Assembly: GCA_001687465.1 (NCBI GenBank)
Contig: LVLI01000272.1
Location: 1 to 50,033, forward strand
Direction of reading: 5' to 3'
DNA from: Halocafeteria seosinensis
Lineage: Eukaryota; Sar; Bigyra; Bicosoecida
DNA: 50,033 bases
In this document: piece after piece, positions 31,501-43,298 of the stretch
How the letters are laid out: the number at the start of each line of letters is the position of its first letter
How positions within the stretch are numbered: position 1 is the stretch's first letter
The notes under the pieces: model-generated
What the model was told of the DNA's origin: nothing
Seen by the model: the letters and a program-made list of their open reading frames with translations, nothing else
Database searches by the model: none
Program-made: the position numbers and the translations under genes

Positions 31501-34244
31501 CGCACATGAGAGAGCCCGTGGAAGGAAATTTAGAAAGAGAGGATGATGGTTCTCTAAGTTACTGGAATTCTCCAAACGTGGAAATTGGTGAAGGCGAGCA
31601 TCTCACGGAAACAGCAATTAATACCTGCAGTCAAAATGAGCGCGACCGTACGGAAATTCCGTCCCAGTTGGGATATCAGGGAGATGCGCATAACCAAGGG
31701 GAACAGCTGCGGCCTGGTTCATTCGGAACTCGGGCTTCCTCGGACGAGGCGGTCAGTAAAGTACTGCCGAATCGATTCGCCAATACGGGTGACGGTCATG
31801 CATCCCAAGAATGTCTTTACCCTCATCCGTCAATTTATCAGCAGCTGAGTGCAGATCATCCCTATGAAGCAATTCCAACCCAGAACCATGCCGTAGGAAG
31901 TCTTTCGGGGCGGATGACTAAAGAACGTGATGACAACTCCCAAAACTGTTCGCGCGTGTTGACGGATACGACAGGCGCTAGGGACTATACGCAGTATCTT
32001 CATCAACACGGCACAGAAGCCGTTGCAGAGGCGCGGTGCACCTCCCAAAACAGTACGCGCGTGTCGACAGACACGACAGGCTCTAGGGATGGTGGTACGC
32101 AGTATCCTCAACAAAACTCAACGGAAGCCGTTGCGGAGGCGCGGTATTCCACTCCATTTTATACCACCACAATTCATCATCCAGTCGCATACAATAAGAT
32201 TGAGAGTGGGCGTTCCGAATGTCCACAGCCATGCGGAGATCAGTCTACAGAATCACTGGATGCGAGTGCCGCCACTGTCGAGGCATATGCGACGTCCAAG
32301 ACTAACTTCCGTACTAGCGTGAGCTCGAACGGGAGCACTCAAGATGCTCATCAATCAACTGCCAGCGAATCTTCGGAACTCATTGAGCGCTGTGAAAGCG
32401 ATCTTCATATGGAGCACCTGCCGTGGCAAGTGAGCGAAGAGAATATTAGCATGTATCGACAACAGGAAATCCCTGGCTCTGAAATGCGCACGCGGCAGTA
32501 TAATACTGAAGTTCCCTGCACTGATTACACGAATACAATTACTCATCAGGTGTATCAAGAAAGACCTCAGCAGGCTTCAAGGGAAAGCAGCGATCTGGGT
32601 GGTGATCGAATCTTTCACGCTAGTACCGCTCGTGGGCCAACTCAGTCCAGGGATCGAGAAAGACCTGAAGATCATGCTGGTCTCGAACAACGCGAGGCGC
32701 AGGGAATCTCTTCAACTCACAAGGGAGAACCTAGTCTCACCTCTGAGGAAAACCTACTACAGACATCCCCGTCACTTCATTGCTATTCGACCGTAGCGAC
32801 AACATCCGGAAGTCGTGCGGCTCTCTTCTCCGAGGTGGAAGACAACGACAGACTATCGCCAGATGCTAGTCCTCGGAGCTTCCAACATTCCTTGACTGGA
32901 GCCATTCGACCCCGTCGCCGGGGCGCCACCAATGACACGTCGTCACAGGCAACTGCTGGGAAAAACATAGCAAACATCGTCTCGTTGCAAGCAGGGACGC
33001 TGACTCTGAGCGCCAACAAAGGCATGTCCGAGAATAATAGGAACAACGGTTATCTTACCCGCAACAGGAAGGGAATTACAGCGCTAAAGAATGTTGCCAG
33101 GCGCGTCCAACGGAATTATCTGGCAGATATGATGGACCTTCCGCTTCCGCCCACGAAGGCTGGAGAGAATATTGATGAGCTATTTGAGAAGCATGCTGCT
33201 ATCATTCTGTCGAGCCGGCAATATTGTTCACGTAGAATCACTTTGAGCGAAATGAAACATATGATGTTGTTCAATGCAGGTCCGCTGAAGTTACGTTTGT
33301 TATCCAGACCTCGGGAATTTTCGGAGAGACTCCTTGCAAGTCATCGTAGGGAAATACTACTTGAAACCAGGAGGTACATGGGTACCGCTTTTTCCCACTA
33401 TAGTACCCGTTGTGCTGTACCTCAAATGTCTCCAAGGTTGCCTCAAAGGCAGACTCGAGCGAAGTGGGCGTCGGGCACTAGCGTTCCCACTTTTTCAGAC
33501 AGGAGGCCAGTGCCTCCTCTAGACCTTTCCGGAATCACTGCTCCGGAATCTCCTGACAAGACTCAAGAAGAAGCACCCCGTGGCCGACAGGAGCTGAAGG
33601 ACGACATAAATCAGAGCCCTAGAACGGATCCACTATTGTCGCCCCCTCTGTCCAGGGATCAAGTAGAGCATCCAATGTTGTCTGATCGATGGAATCTGGA
33701 CCAGTCAACGCGTACTTCTCGGACCAATAAGACAATTAGTTGTGGAGAATCGCCATCTGAAGGGACGCGAAGTGCTAGAGAGGGGAAGGAAAAGAAGTTC
33801 GAGAGTCCTACCATTAAGTACTACAAAAAACAAACGTCTAAAATATCAAGGCTGATCCGCACAACACGTAACAAGAGTGAGGAGCGTGCCGAATCTATCA
33901 CTAGCCGTTCAGAACCAGCTCCGCAATCTCCGTATCAAGCATCGTCCCTTCGAGCTTTAGATAAGCTTAAACGACGAGCAATATACCACTCACAGAAAGG
34001 AACAGTCTCGGAGACCACGGAAGATGTCGCCGTTCAGCTCATGAGCGTGCTGGCGCCGGCGGGCAGTCCGCGAAGGCCGAAGAAGAAGCCATCTGGGAAA
34101 CGCCTCGTGAAGAATCCGAAACTTAGGAATGCTTCCTATATGACCGTAGAAAAGGACACTGCGCCATATTACTGGGTCGGAGGTGCTAGTTCCAGTCAAA
34201 TTACGGTCGCCAATTCCCAAACCAATGTAAGGGTGAACGAGTGA
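28555..34244 (+). CDS. Giant, mostly disordered protein with N-terminal conserved domain, four exons (1808 aa)
   Basis: Exons 28555-28771, 28891-29052, 29121-29306 and 29383-34244 join in frame over introns of 119, 68 and 76 nt. Residues about 70-220 form a conserved region: LKICAKYVSAVEFGYLSFIH, YVPVQREHLRHDADIQALIE, CYFEMYNRLAYHLLPSISSK, then VFAEDWKRDVGASHTIMTYP and ADTWVDSIESKQYVKWLKSF. This pattern (YFEM, EDWKRD, F..ADxW) recurs in protist proteins of unknown function, often with EF-hand-like or flagellar links. The remaining 1550 residues are low-complexity, Ser/Thr/Glu/Asn-rich, with degenerate internal repeats (for example TNPHYDAYDTTQGVDSA and TNAHYYASKTTLGVDSA). The C-terminus is basic (RPKKKPSGKRLVKNPK). 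The function is unknown. Confidence 0.8.
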
Positions 34245-34315
34245 AGCATAATCCAGCTCACGACGTGCGGCCAAAGTTTCAAAAATGGGAGAGCGTAAAG
34301 CATCGGACTGCAGTG

Positions 34316-34620
34316 TCGAATACCCCGTTGATGGTGGCTTGTAGGAATGGGCACCTGGACACAGCACAGTATTTGGTGCGAAACGGCGGTGCCGCTGTGA
34401 ACCCGTGATCTTCTTCAGGATACACCTCGTTGATGCCTGCATGCGATGGAGGCCACATATTGTGAACGCATTTGTCGTTCACAATGCGTGTCAGGTTGCC
34501 AGCTGGCACTTGCGGGAAAATTACTGATGAGCCGTCAGCAAATGAGGCAGAATCAGTACTCTAGATCACTCGAGACAATGGACGCAAGGATATCGGTCGT
34601 TACTTGAAAGCTGTTGGAGG
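34316..34620 (+). pseudogene. Ankyrin-repeat gene debris
   Basis: One frame reads TPLMVACRNGHLDTAQYLVR then NGGAAVNP, a good ankyrin repeat, then a TGA. After the stop it continues SSSGYTSLMPACDGGHI and a second stop. Near 34577-34620 another piece reads DNGRKDIGRYLKAVGG. Each matches the 'TPLhhAC..GH.dhh.hLl..GA' consensus, but no intact frame spans them. It is a relic of an ankyrin-repeat gene between two functional loci. Confidence 0.6.
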
Positions 34621-34851
34621 TAAATTCGCACAATTTTGAATCGTATTGTACACGGCACGATGCTTGACGCGAAGTACCCACGTACGGTATACGGTACGGT
34701 ACACCGCGACGGCAAGTAACAAAATACAAGATATGACCTGCGCATCGGTAGATTGCATTGTATCTGCTGCGTTTCGGTCACCATCAGCTGTTCCTACATG
34801 AATGCTTTGATGATGTCCAGCAGTGGTCGAAGAAAACCAATAGCGGGCTTC

Positions 34852-34873
34852 CACACACACACACACACACACG
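34852..34873. repeat. CA-dinucleotide microsatellite
   Basis: About eleven CA units in a row in the intergenic region before the LRR gene. Confidence 0.9.
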
Positions 34874-35202
34874 GCTTCCAGGCTGTTCCAGCAGAGTACT
34901 GTAAAGCTTCCACTTACGTAAACTACTTGGAAATAAAACGAGAGTTGAATTGCTGAGGCTACACTTCAAGATATTTCACGAATACATGTACATGAACATT
35001 AAGTACAACATGTAAAAATGTGGAGTGTACAGTACAGTGTACCCCCACGATGTGATGCAAACTTCAACCTGCAGATACCTGTAGAGACAGTGTAGACTAC
35101 AGGCTGTAGTGTATGTGTGACAGTGTATACGCAGGTTTGTTGGACGCTGTGCGTCTCCTTGACACAAGCACAAGTACCGCCTTTCCGTGTGTGCTGTCCA
35201 AG
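34874..35202. other. Upstream region of LRR gene, rich in short TGTAC palindromes
   Basis: GTACA/TGTAC words recur (for example 34985-35045, including GTACAGTACAGTGTAC). No gene is recognised beyond the extended LRR reading frame. Confidence 0.35.
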
Positions 35203-36039
35203 ATGAGCGTGGTGTATGAAGTGTACCTGAAATGGTTGCAGCACTTTGAACAGGAGGATTCCGACCTCGATGCTACTGTCGACAAGTACCGAGCGCCTTT
35301 AGAGGCCGCCGCTGACGATCGCAGTCCTCAACCAGGGGACCGTGCCGCTGATATGGATGCTTCATCCGTGAATACACTGGGGTGGAGTCGTTGTGAGATG
35401 CTCGTTCGGTCGGAGGACCATGCTAGGATACGAAAGAGTCAATATCCCGGATTCCAAGGCACTGTCACTTTGTTGGGAAGGTCTTATACGGACGAGGGCT
35501 TTCAGTATCTCAGTCACATTAAGAAATTGAATATGGCCTTTTGTAATCTCTCCACGTTGACAGACAGCGCGTTTCAGCATCTCTCTGAGCTGCAGACACT
35601 GAATATCTCCCACTGCGACAACATACGACTGTCGGATAATACTTTTGAGCATCTGTCGGGACTTACATGGCTCAATATGGAGAAATGTACGCAAAAGATG
35701 ATAACAGATGAGGCATTCCGGCACTTATCGAATTTACAGTACTTGAATATCAAAGAATGCTCTCAGACTACAATCACAGACGAGGCATTTTGTTATCTCT
35801 CCCAGCTTACGTGCCTGAAGATGAGGTATTGCACTCAAACCACTATTACGGATAATGCTTTTAAACACCTTTCCCAGCTATCACACTTGGACATGGCAGG
35901 TTGTTCCCAGGATAGTATTTCGTATCTCGCATTTGAGCATCTGTCAAACCTGACCTATCTCAATACTATGGATTGTAGCGAGAGTGTTCTAAATCAAGAC
36001 TTCATTCGGTGGACTAACACAGTCCAAGTGTGGAAGTGA
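35113..36039 (+). CDS. Leucine-rich-repeat protein of the TITDxAFxHL type
   Basis: A single frame of 308 aa. An internal Met at 35203 (MSVVYEVYLKWLQHFEQED) is the more likely start (278 aa), because the first 30 residues look like leader sequence. Residues about 115-300 hold about eight repeats of 24-25 residues on the plan HLSxLxxLNMxxCxQxTITDxAF. This resembles cysteine-containing and BspA-type LRRs found in protists and some giant viruses. There is no F-box, signal peptide or kinase domain. The second array at the right edge of the window belongs to the same family. Repeats here are divergent in DNA, so this is the older member. It is likely a protein-binding scaffold. Confidence 0.8.
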   Translation: MCDSVYAGLLDAVRLLDTSTSTAFPCVLSKMSVVYEVYLKWLQHFEQEDSDLDATVDKYRAPLEAAADDRSPQPGDRAADMDASSVNTLGWSRCEMLVRSEDHARIRKSQYPGFQGTVTLLGRSYTDEGFQYLSHIKKLNMAFCNLSTLTDSAFQHLSELQTLNISHCDNIRLSDNTFEHLSGLTWLNMEKCTQKMITDEAFRHLSNLQYLNIKECSQTTITDEAFCYLSQLTCLKMRYCTQTTITDNAFKHLSQLSHLDMAGCSQDSISYLAFEHLSNLTYLNTMDCSESVLNQDFIRWTNTVQVWK

Positions 36040-37520
36040 CAGGCTAAATTTTCCCGTAAAGATTTGTTGCCTGAACTACCTGCAATTTGTCTGGAAATTG
36101 GAACCAAAACCTGTAGTGTTTTCAAAGGGACATCGTATCGTCGATGTACGCTCCCCTTAAGAAATCGGTAGATACCGCAATTATCGTGGTTAATTCTTGA
36201 AGTTGGAAAGGAGCATTGGTTACTGAATCCACCGTTTCAAAGCAAACCGGATGCACTGATCATTTTTCATTGACACATATTTGGCGTAGAGTGATTAATC
36301 GAGTGGATTTGCGCTACTCCACCTTCAAAAGTCAGCATTTGAAGACAACTTATAGGATAAGTACAGTTCTGCGCACAGTAGGGTTGCGAACCCACTGGTT
36401 CCAAATCCGTGCCACCATCGGCAACTACGTCTTCATGGTGTGGCGGGTGATACGTCTTTCTCACTTCCGAAAATTCCAGAAACGCGTCAGTGCACCTCCT
36501 TCCCCCTCCAGCTGGCCATGCCGATTCTTGGAAACGCGCCGCCAAACCCATTCAATACTATTTCCAACAATTTCCGGTTCCACAGGTCAGATGAACAACA
36601 CACTAAAACGACAAAACTAAGCTGCAACACGACCCCCCAAGTCCAAAGCAGTACACATATGTGTATGTATAACAACGTAGCTGGGGAAGCATACGTACAT
36701 GTATGTATGTACATTCGGTCAGCTCATACTATCTTGTGTGCCACAGGTAAGCATAGTATACCCTCGGCAGCTGCAGCGGCTGATGGACGGAAAAAAGAAA
36801 ACCTATCCGTCGAACACTCGCGATCTTGGGGAGACTGGGTCTAGTCCGCCGGAAATGTGGAATTTCCCATAGACACCCATCCATAGGTATTGGTTCGTGG
36901 ATTTCATACATGTAGTTACCTTACAGACAGCATAGTCATTATCCCTATTATCCCTGTAGCGGTTCTAGTACACACTACCGTATAAGTACCATCTGTCTGT
37001 TACACCGGTAGCAGCAGACCTGACGTCACGTCAGATCTCGGCTCGAACAATTTGTTCTTCATCGCTTACTCTCTGTTAAGTCACCTTGGACACCAAGGTT
37101 TCCCAGTACATTCAAGGCGGCCTGAAACTTGAAGATGTACGTGTACAAAAGCTCATACGGACCCAGAGATAGCCCATGGTCATCGAAAAAAGGCGAAACG
37201 GTCTGACTCATGGCTGGTCTCACACGCCTTTTTCCGATAGAGGTAGCCCTTCACTTAGCAGTCTTTTCTATTCGTTCTATTTTGCAGTGATGTACAATGG
37301 TCCTACGCCAAAATGAATCACGCAAAGTTTGTCCTGTCGCGCGAGGTAAAGTTCCCCGTCGACGTCAAAGCAAAGCCTCTGAATACCCGGAAACGACGGT
37401 ACGTTTGGACTGAAAATTTTAAAGGGCCATTTAGTGTTCTAAACGTCTTTGTGGCATATTTCTCAGCGTAATATTGCACATTCGAAGGGGAATGAAGTAG
37501 ACATCTCCAACGTTGGGCCA
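36040..37520. other. Intergenic region (1.5 kb)
   Basis: Several short frames but none conserved-looking. It contains a TATG/CATA-rich stretch (about 36653-36715) and a doubled ATTATCCCT near 36937. No RNA gene is recognised. Confidence 0.35.
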
Positions 37521-38551
37521 ATGAAAACTTTGTGGAAAGCGCTACTGTGTAGATGCAGTAGAACAGCCCACTCATTGCGGGTACGTCTCTCTTGACAATA
37601 GTCCGAGTAGAAGCACGATTGGTAGCTGTTTGCGTAGTTTTTTTCCTAAATGCAGACCGATGACACAGAATCGACTAGCAGAAGGATTTCAGTTAAGAGA
37701 ACGTCGAAACAGTGTAAACCAATATCCGAGGATCGACTTCCCAAGGTCACAACGAGCAGCCGCGAAGAAGATATACGTCGAAGAGAAATAAGCATTGCTG
37801 GGCAATCGGTGCGGCTCTCGTTCTTGCTCCAATTGTTGAGCGAACGCTGGCACCTAGAGCGAAATTCAGCTGGGTCTGTTGTCTACTTTGCAGAGTCAAT
37901 CTCTCGACCTTGGTACGTTTAGTCATGACCGACATGATAGAGTTCGGCCACTTTTGATTTTAGACTTAGACGAAACATTAATACGGAGCTGCTTTGTGGT
38001 ATGCTTGAAGCGTTTCTTTGATATGGGACCTTGTTAGCTAACTTTGTATTCCATGTATGCAGCCCCAAATTTCATATGATACTTCCTTCACATTTTGCGA
38101 TAGAAGAATATGGACAGTATACACGAAGAAGCGACCATACTGTGATCAATTCTTGAAAGCTATGTCTCAAACTTTTGACTTGGTCGTTTTCACTGCATCT
38201 TGTGCAGCATATGCACTGCAAGTGGTCAGCTGGTTAGACCCGAATGGAGAATATATCAAACGGACGCTTCATCGATCTTCGTGCGTGATGGATCGTGGTA
38301 CTTTTGTGAAAGATTTAGCGAGGGCAGGATTCGACGTCAAATCGACAGTGATTGTGGATAACCGCTACAACAGCTTTTCTTTACAGCCAGAGAATGGAAT
38401 CAAATGCAAATCGTTCTATGGAGATCCAAACGACAATGAGCTGCTAACCTTACTAAATTGCTTATCAGGTATCAATACTCAGTCACACGATATTCGGTTG
38501 GAACTCAGTAATATCAGGAATGAGGCTAGCATTTGCGTTTCGGAAGAGTAG
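37521..38551 (+). CDS. SCP/FCP1-like HAD phosphatase, copy A, four exons
   Basis: Exons 37521-37580, 37656-37808, 37894-37998 and 38063-38551 join in phase 0 throughout to 268 aa. The catalytic motif I is LLILDLDETLIRS, with the nucleophile Asp and general acid Asp of the DxDxT family. WTVYTKKRPYCDQFLKAM and DLVVFTASCAAYA (motif II Thr) follow, then FVKDLARAGFD (motif III Lys) and VIVDNRYNSFSL. These place it with the CTD small phosphatases (SCP, Dullard/CTDNEP1), which dephosphorylate phosphoserine, for example on the RNA polymerase II tail. The usual DNSPxxY is replaced by DNRYNSF, as in copy B. Exon 1 and the weak donor GTGCGG after exon 2 rest on comparison with copy B. Confidence 0.75.
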
Positions 38552-39723
38552 ACAAAGGGCACTATTAGGTCTTCCAGAAAAGAGACAGGGAAGACCGTGC
38601 TTGAATACAAAGCATCATTTTCTGATGAGTGCCGTAGTGAGATTCCTGGGATTCAAATTCCTCTACCTAGTTGGGTCGTATCTTGCCCTTGTAGAAATTC
38701 CGTTCAACCTAGGTTAAATCGAATTATGTACAATTTGTACAACTGGATCTCAGCAACCGAAGTTAAGTATGCATTTTTCTATCTGATACATTTATACCTC
38801 GGGAATGCGGAGGACAGAGTACCAAGTTCCTCCTGTGTATTGCTCCTACTGGAAGACGTGTCTGTTACAGGCTACGCTACGCCGTGTGAGGGGTGAACCC
38901 TACCCGGATCCGGTGAATCATTCCGGTCCAACATCTTCACGTTGTGGCGCATCAACATGACTGACAGTTATCAGCTTGCGGAAGCTCCGCATCTCCCTTG
39001 CTCCCCAGCAGCGGGAGCCTGGTGCACTTCCTCCCGAGTCAGCGAAAGCGCCCACCCCACCAATACGATTCTATTACCTTGTCGGTACGTACATCCGACT
39101 TCATACGGGTATCAACGCCTCGTAGCAATGATATAGGAGTCATTCTGGCTCCATCATGTGCTGCAGCCTACAGCAGAGCGTTTCAAGTGTTAGAGTGCAT
39201 TGCAACTGCGGGTCTCCGGAGTTCTGTCGGCACCGACCAAGAACACCCAGTGTTCTCAATGTTCGTAGTGTTAATAGTGAGGGTGTAAGATAGATAGAAC
39301 ACAGTTAGACGAACAAAACAGTGCTACATGACAGTTGGGTCAAGTGCGCCCTTTGTTTGAGTGATAGAGGAGTCAAGAAGTTACGGAGCTGTGCTGTGGG
39401 AACCGAACCGAGCCGAGTTTAACCGCCGAGGGTACTTACACTTTTTAAACCGCGTTCTCGTTGCCCCTACCACCCATAGCAGGAGAGAATCTAGGATACA
39501 TTGCGAATCCAAGTTTTTGGAGAGGGGAAACAAGGCATAGCAATTGTTTAGGAGAGTCGAGTGCAAACTCCGGAGTTGGCCGCAGACAGGAAAAACCTTT
39601 TCAAAACATCCTTCGGAGAAGAAGGCAGAGGTGAGTACGGCAGTCTGTAAGTGTGTGCATTAGGATGAACTACGTGTGCCTTCTTCCAGCGAACCATATC
39701 ACTTCCGCACACAGACGCATTAG
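38552..39723. other. Intergenic region between the two phosphatase copies
   Basis: No gene is recognised. It contains a 15-bp perfect palindrome TGTACAATTTGTACA near 38728. Frames in this stretch are short and not conserved-looking. Confidence 0.35.
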
Positions 39724-40897
39724 ATGGGACGCGGAACGAAGCGTCGAGTGCATCCTGCACCTCAGCAAGGAGGATACGCGCAACCGGTACGGCACCGCAC
39801 CTCTACCATTGGCAGCGTAATCGATGAGTATAAATTCCAATTCCCGTTCTCTGACATGCAGCATGACAAGTCGGTTGAACTAACTCGTTGTGACCACTTC
39901 CTGCGCTGTTTATTGTGCCGTCCTTCCATGCAGGTATTGTGCTAGCTATTTAGCTGTTGCCAGTGTCAGGTTATTCTGTCAAAACGCTCTCTTTCGCAGG
40001 TTCAATGTAATACAGTAGAAGTCAAGGGTGGCCCCCATATCCCGGGAAGGCACGATGTCAGAGGGGAAATCCCCAATTCCACGGCGACGGGTTGCGGTTC
40101 CGACGTAGAATCCAACGAAACGAAACAGACTGACGAAACAAAGAATCGAAGAAAATTCAGTCCTGATAGCATTTGTGCTCAATCCGTAAGTGTATGGACC
40201 GTTCCCTTCTTCCAGTAACAGGGTAAAGGAACGGAGCAATTGCAGAGTCAAGCTCTGATGGTTACTGGACCGGAGGAAGACCCAATCCAACGACCTGTTC
40301 TAGTGTTGGATTTAGACGAGACACTGCTTAGAAGTACTTTCAATGTAAGTGGAGAAACACGCAAAGAATTCTGTGCCACAAATGACTGTGATGGGTGGTA
40401 CCTTGCAGCGTCCGAAGTCTTACGATACAACACTCACTTTCGAGGATGGACCAGGTGGTTCCCTATCTACCGTCTACACGAAGAAAAGACCGTACCTCAA
40501 TCAGTTCTTAGAAGCTATGTCAGAGATATTCGATATAGTTGTCTTCACTGCAGCGCGGCCTGAGTATGCAACCCGTGCAGTAAAATGGATAGATCATGAC
40601 GCGAGGTACATCAGGCGGACGTTATACCGCGACATGTGCACTAAATATGGAGTCACCTATATAAAGGATCTGGAGAAGGTCGGTTTTGACATCCATTCGA
40701 CCTTGATAATTGACAACAGATACAATAGCTTCGGACTTCATCCGAAAAATGGTATCAAATGTAGCTCCTATTATGGGGACGACCATGACAGGGAGTTATT
40801 GCGCTTACAGCTGCTGCTATCGCGTGTAGACATGAAGTCAGGCGATCTTCGCGCGGCTGTAGACAACGCGAAGAAAGAGGCTCCTGAACCAATATAG
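39724..40897 (+). CDS. SCP/FCP1-like HAD phosphatase, copy B, four exons
   Basis: Exons 39724-39933, 40000-40185, 40222-40344 and 40409-40897 join in phase 0 to 335 aa. Motif I is VLVLDLDETLLRS. STVYTKKRPYLNQFLEAM, DIVVFTAARPEYA, YIKDLEKVGFD and LIIDNRYNSFGL follow. Exon order and phase match copy A, and both last exons are exactly 489 bp, so the two are tandem duplicates. The intron after exon 2 is only 36 nt (GTAAGT to AACAG); without it the frame meets TAA. The N-terminal 130 residues are basic then polar and do not resemble a known domain. Predicted activity is serine/threonine phosphatase with Mg2+. Confidence 0.82.
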
Positions 40898-40978
40898 AGT
40901 TGACAAACGATCCATTTTCCGCTATGATATAGAATACGGATCTGACGAATCTGGGCGGGAAGAGAGGTGACAAATGCG

Positions 40979-42649
40979 TTAAGGCAACTGCTGAACCACA
41001 GAAGAGCGGCCCTGGCACCATTCTTTGGCGGCCTCCTTCATCAAGGGGGAAGCGAACGCAATGTTTGACCATCCGGTAATTGGGTAGTATATCAGGATCC
41101 CATGTTCCATCAAGACCTGGATATACTGATTCAGTGGAACGGACTTAGAGTCCGCCTCCAATCGTCGTAGAATAGAATAGAGAGGCAGGCTATCGCTCGG
41201 GCTCTCCAACAGATTCCGGAAAAAAGCGGAGAGGATGCGATCTCCATCGGCATTATTGTATTTGTGAAGCGCATCATAAACGCAGCGGTCGAACAAAGAC
41301 TTTGCTTCGTTTTTAGCCTGCGTGCAGTACTGCTGTGCGGACACACCGCTACAGATTGCCTCTGCGGCGCGGCATAAATCCATTGGATTGTGATGTACTG
41401 TCCGTTCGAGCAAATCGATGGACTTTTCATCAAGTTTCTCTTTGCCGCATTTTTCTTTGAAAAATTTCCCCACTTTGCTTGTGTCCACTGCAGGGATACT
41501 AAGAACATGCGCACTTCTTTCACTTCCTCCCCGTGACAAGAGGTCAAAAGCAGATTGGCTGCCACTGCAGGAAAGGCAGACGTAGCAAACATCATCTTGT
41601 GCCCATTTGGCAGCTTTGTTTTGAATCATTCGTACAGCCTTCGGGCAATCGGCATCACTGCTGGCTCCGTAGATACCGTCGATATCGTCAATAAGCAGCA
41701 CGAGGCGCTCTTTCTGGTTTGAGTGTTCCCTCACATAGAGAGCGTACTTTTCGATATACTCAAGCACTTTTACTAAACGATCGTTTGGATCTGACGAATC
41801 TGTCTGAGATGCACCTGAAATATACCTTGCTTGTAATCCGGAAAGAACTGAATCGTCAAAAGAGAACCCCGAAGCGCGGCACAAAGCGTTGACGATTGAA
41901 GTCACCGATGTAGCTCCTTTCAGCGAGACTGATATAGCGGGTGTATGTGGCGTCTGACTCCGAACTTCTTCTAGCGCGTTATTTAGAAGCCATGATTTCC
42001 CTGAACCCCGTTCTCCCATAACAATAATGTACTTCATTGATGACTCTCCATTCATGAAGTGGTACAGCTTTTGAAACAGTTGTTCATGGAACACGAGTTT
42101 TTGGGCCGTCTGCTGTTTCTGCTTCTTGAACATTTCAAGGAGGAACGGATCCAGTAAGTTTCCCGTCTTCCGGGTAACACAGTCCATTCTCCGGATCTTG
42201 TATTTTTCAATCGCTTCGCTGAGATTTCTATCAACCGTATGAATGGCGTTAGCGAAATGACTTGAGGTGTTCTCACTCAGTATCGACACGCCAAAGAACG
42301 CAGCGCCAACCCATAAGTACCTGTGCTCACCTCAGAGACACACCGGTACTCGCAAACACACATACACCATAAGCAGAGTGGGATGAGTTACGTACCATTT
42401 AACCTGTTGTTTACGTTTGGCGTAGGCGAACCATTCAAACGCCTCTGGGGTCGACAGTCCAGCGCGTTCAAAGTCCTGTATCGTGGGTTTCTTGTTCGAC
42501 ATGAGTCTCAGTGCTTCTTCCGTAGGACGAGGCTTGCCCCCAGCCGTATTGACGGTCGTGGATGAGGCAGCACCCACCAGTGTAGGGTCTCCTAATGTCC
42601 CTTGGAGAGCCCGTCGCGCTGTCGAGTAGGCGTACTTCACAAACGCCAT
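40979..42649 (-). CDS. Membrane-anchored P-loop ATPase (AAA+/STAND-like), two exons
   Basis: Exons 42649-42396 and 42320-40979 join over a 75-nt intron to 531 aa. The N-terminus (MAFVKYAYSTARRALQG) is basic and amphipathic like a mitochondrial presequence. The splice creates a membrane segment (KWYLWVGAAFFGVSIL, about 84-99). A P-loop domain follows: Walker A GERGSGKS (about 187-194) after YIIVM, and Walker B LVLLIDDID (about 291-299). A sensor-like region YVCLSCSGSQSAF and a winged-helix-like C-terminus (LPLYSILRRLEADSKSVPLN) complete it. The architecture resembles the archaeal-type ATPase/ORC-Cdc6 branch of STAND and AAA+ proteins. I considered ORC4, but the membrane anchor and lack of ORC features argue against it. 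Probable role: an organellar membrane NTPase; substrate unknown. Confidence 0.75.
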
Positions 42650-42835
42650 TTTCTTTCCTATTCTAGAATTCAATCAGCCAGTAGACACAACCGCAGACTA
42701 ATAGACTAAGGGAATCAACAACCGTTTGGCCATGAATGAAGCAACATGACCTGGAACTTCAGGCTGGAAGGTTTTGGGGGGCAAGTTGAAGTTGAGGCGT
42801 CGTTCCAGGTGGCCTAAGGCAGGCCTGTGGCGCAA

Positions 42836-42925
42836 TGACTATGTCGTCCGCCCGAGGTCTCTCGGGCCGGGCTCCGGTCCGCCCGAGGCTCGAGGGTCTT
42901 CGGGCTGCGGGCTGCTTCGGGCGGA
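42836..42925. repeat. GC-rich, self-complementary island 1
   Basis: A block of repeated CGGGC / GCCCG words (for example CTCGGGCCGGGCTCCGG and CTTCGGGCTGCGGGC) stands out from the ~47% GC background. Near-identical composition returns at 43299-43390. The preceding GTGGCGCAATGACTA looks like a tRNA A box, so a SINE-like or LTR origin is possible. No coding content. Confidence 0.5.
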
Positions 42926-43298
42926 GTCAACCCAGATATGATCCATCTATTACAGTTGTATTGGGTCTATATGTGATTCCACAACTGCATTCCCAGAAAC
43001 ATTGGCTTCGTTGGAACCCATTCACACCAGGAACACGGGAGACTGGGTAGTGCTAGCTGCAATTGGCTTAATTTAAGCGACCATGCTTAGCTAGGCCGCC
43101 TTGACTCCACTTCGTGAACGCCGATGGGCACTCTGCAAACGCCCCTACTTGCCTCAGTGAAGATGATATAGACAACAACCCGGAGAGAAGGATCAATATC
43201 CTTCAGCGATAGAAATAGAGTAAGTTACTAACAATAGAATGAGGAATGAAATGCGTCAAATCATGTTAGAAGTATGGAAGAAACTGTTTGTGAAGTTC
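42926..43298. other. Spacer between GC-rich islands
   Basis: No gene is recognised. AT-richer than the islands on either side. Confidence 0.3.

Noticed and set aside
36365-36425. tRNA-like T-arm (GGTTCGCAACCC on the minus strand)
   Set aside because: No matching A box, anticodon arm or acceptor stem.
40979-42649. ORC4 (origin recognition complex subunit 4)
   Set aside because: Walker motifs and a winged-helix-like end are present, but a membrane segment, a presequence-like N-terminus and absence of ORC4-specific sequence argue against it.
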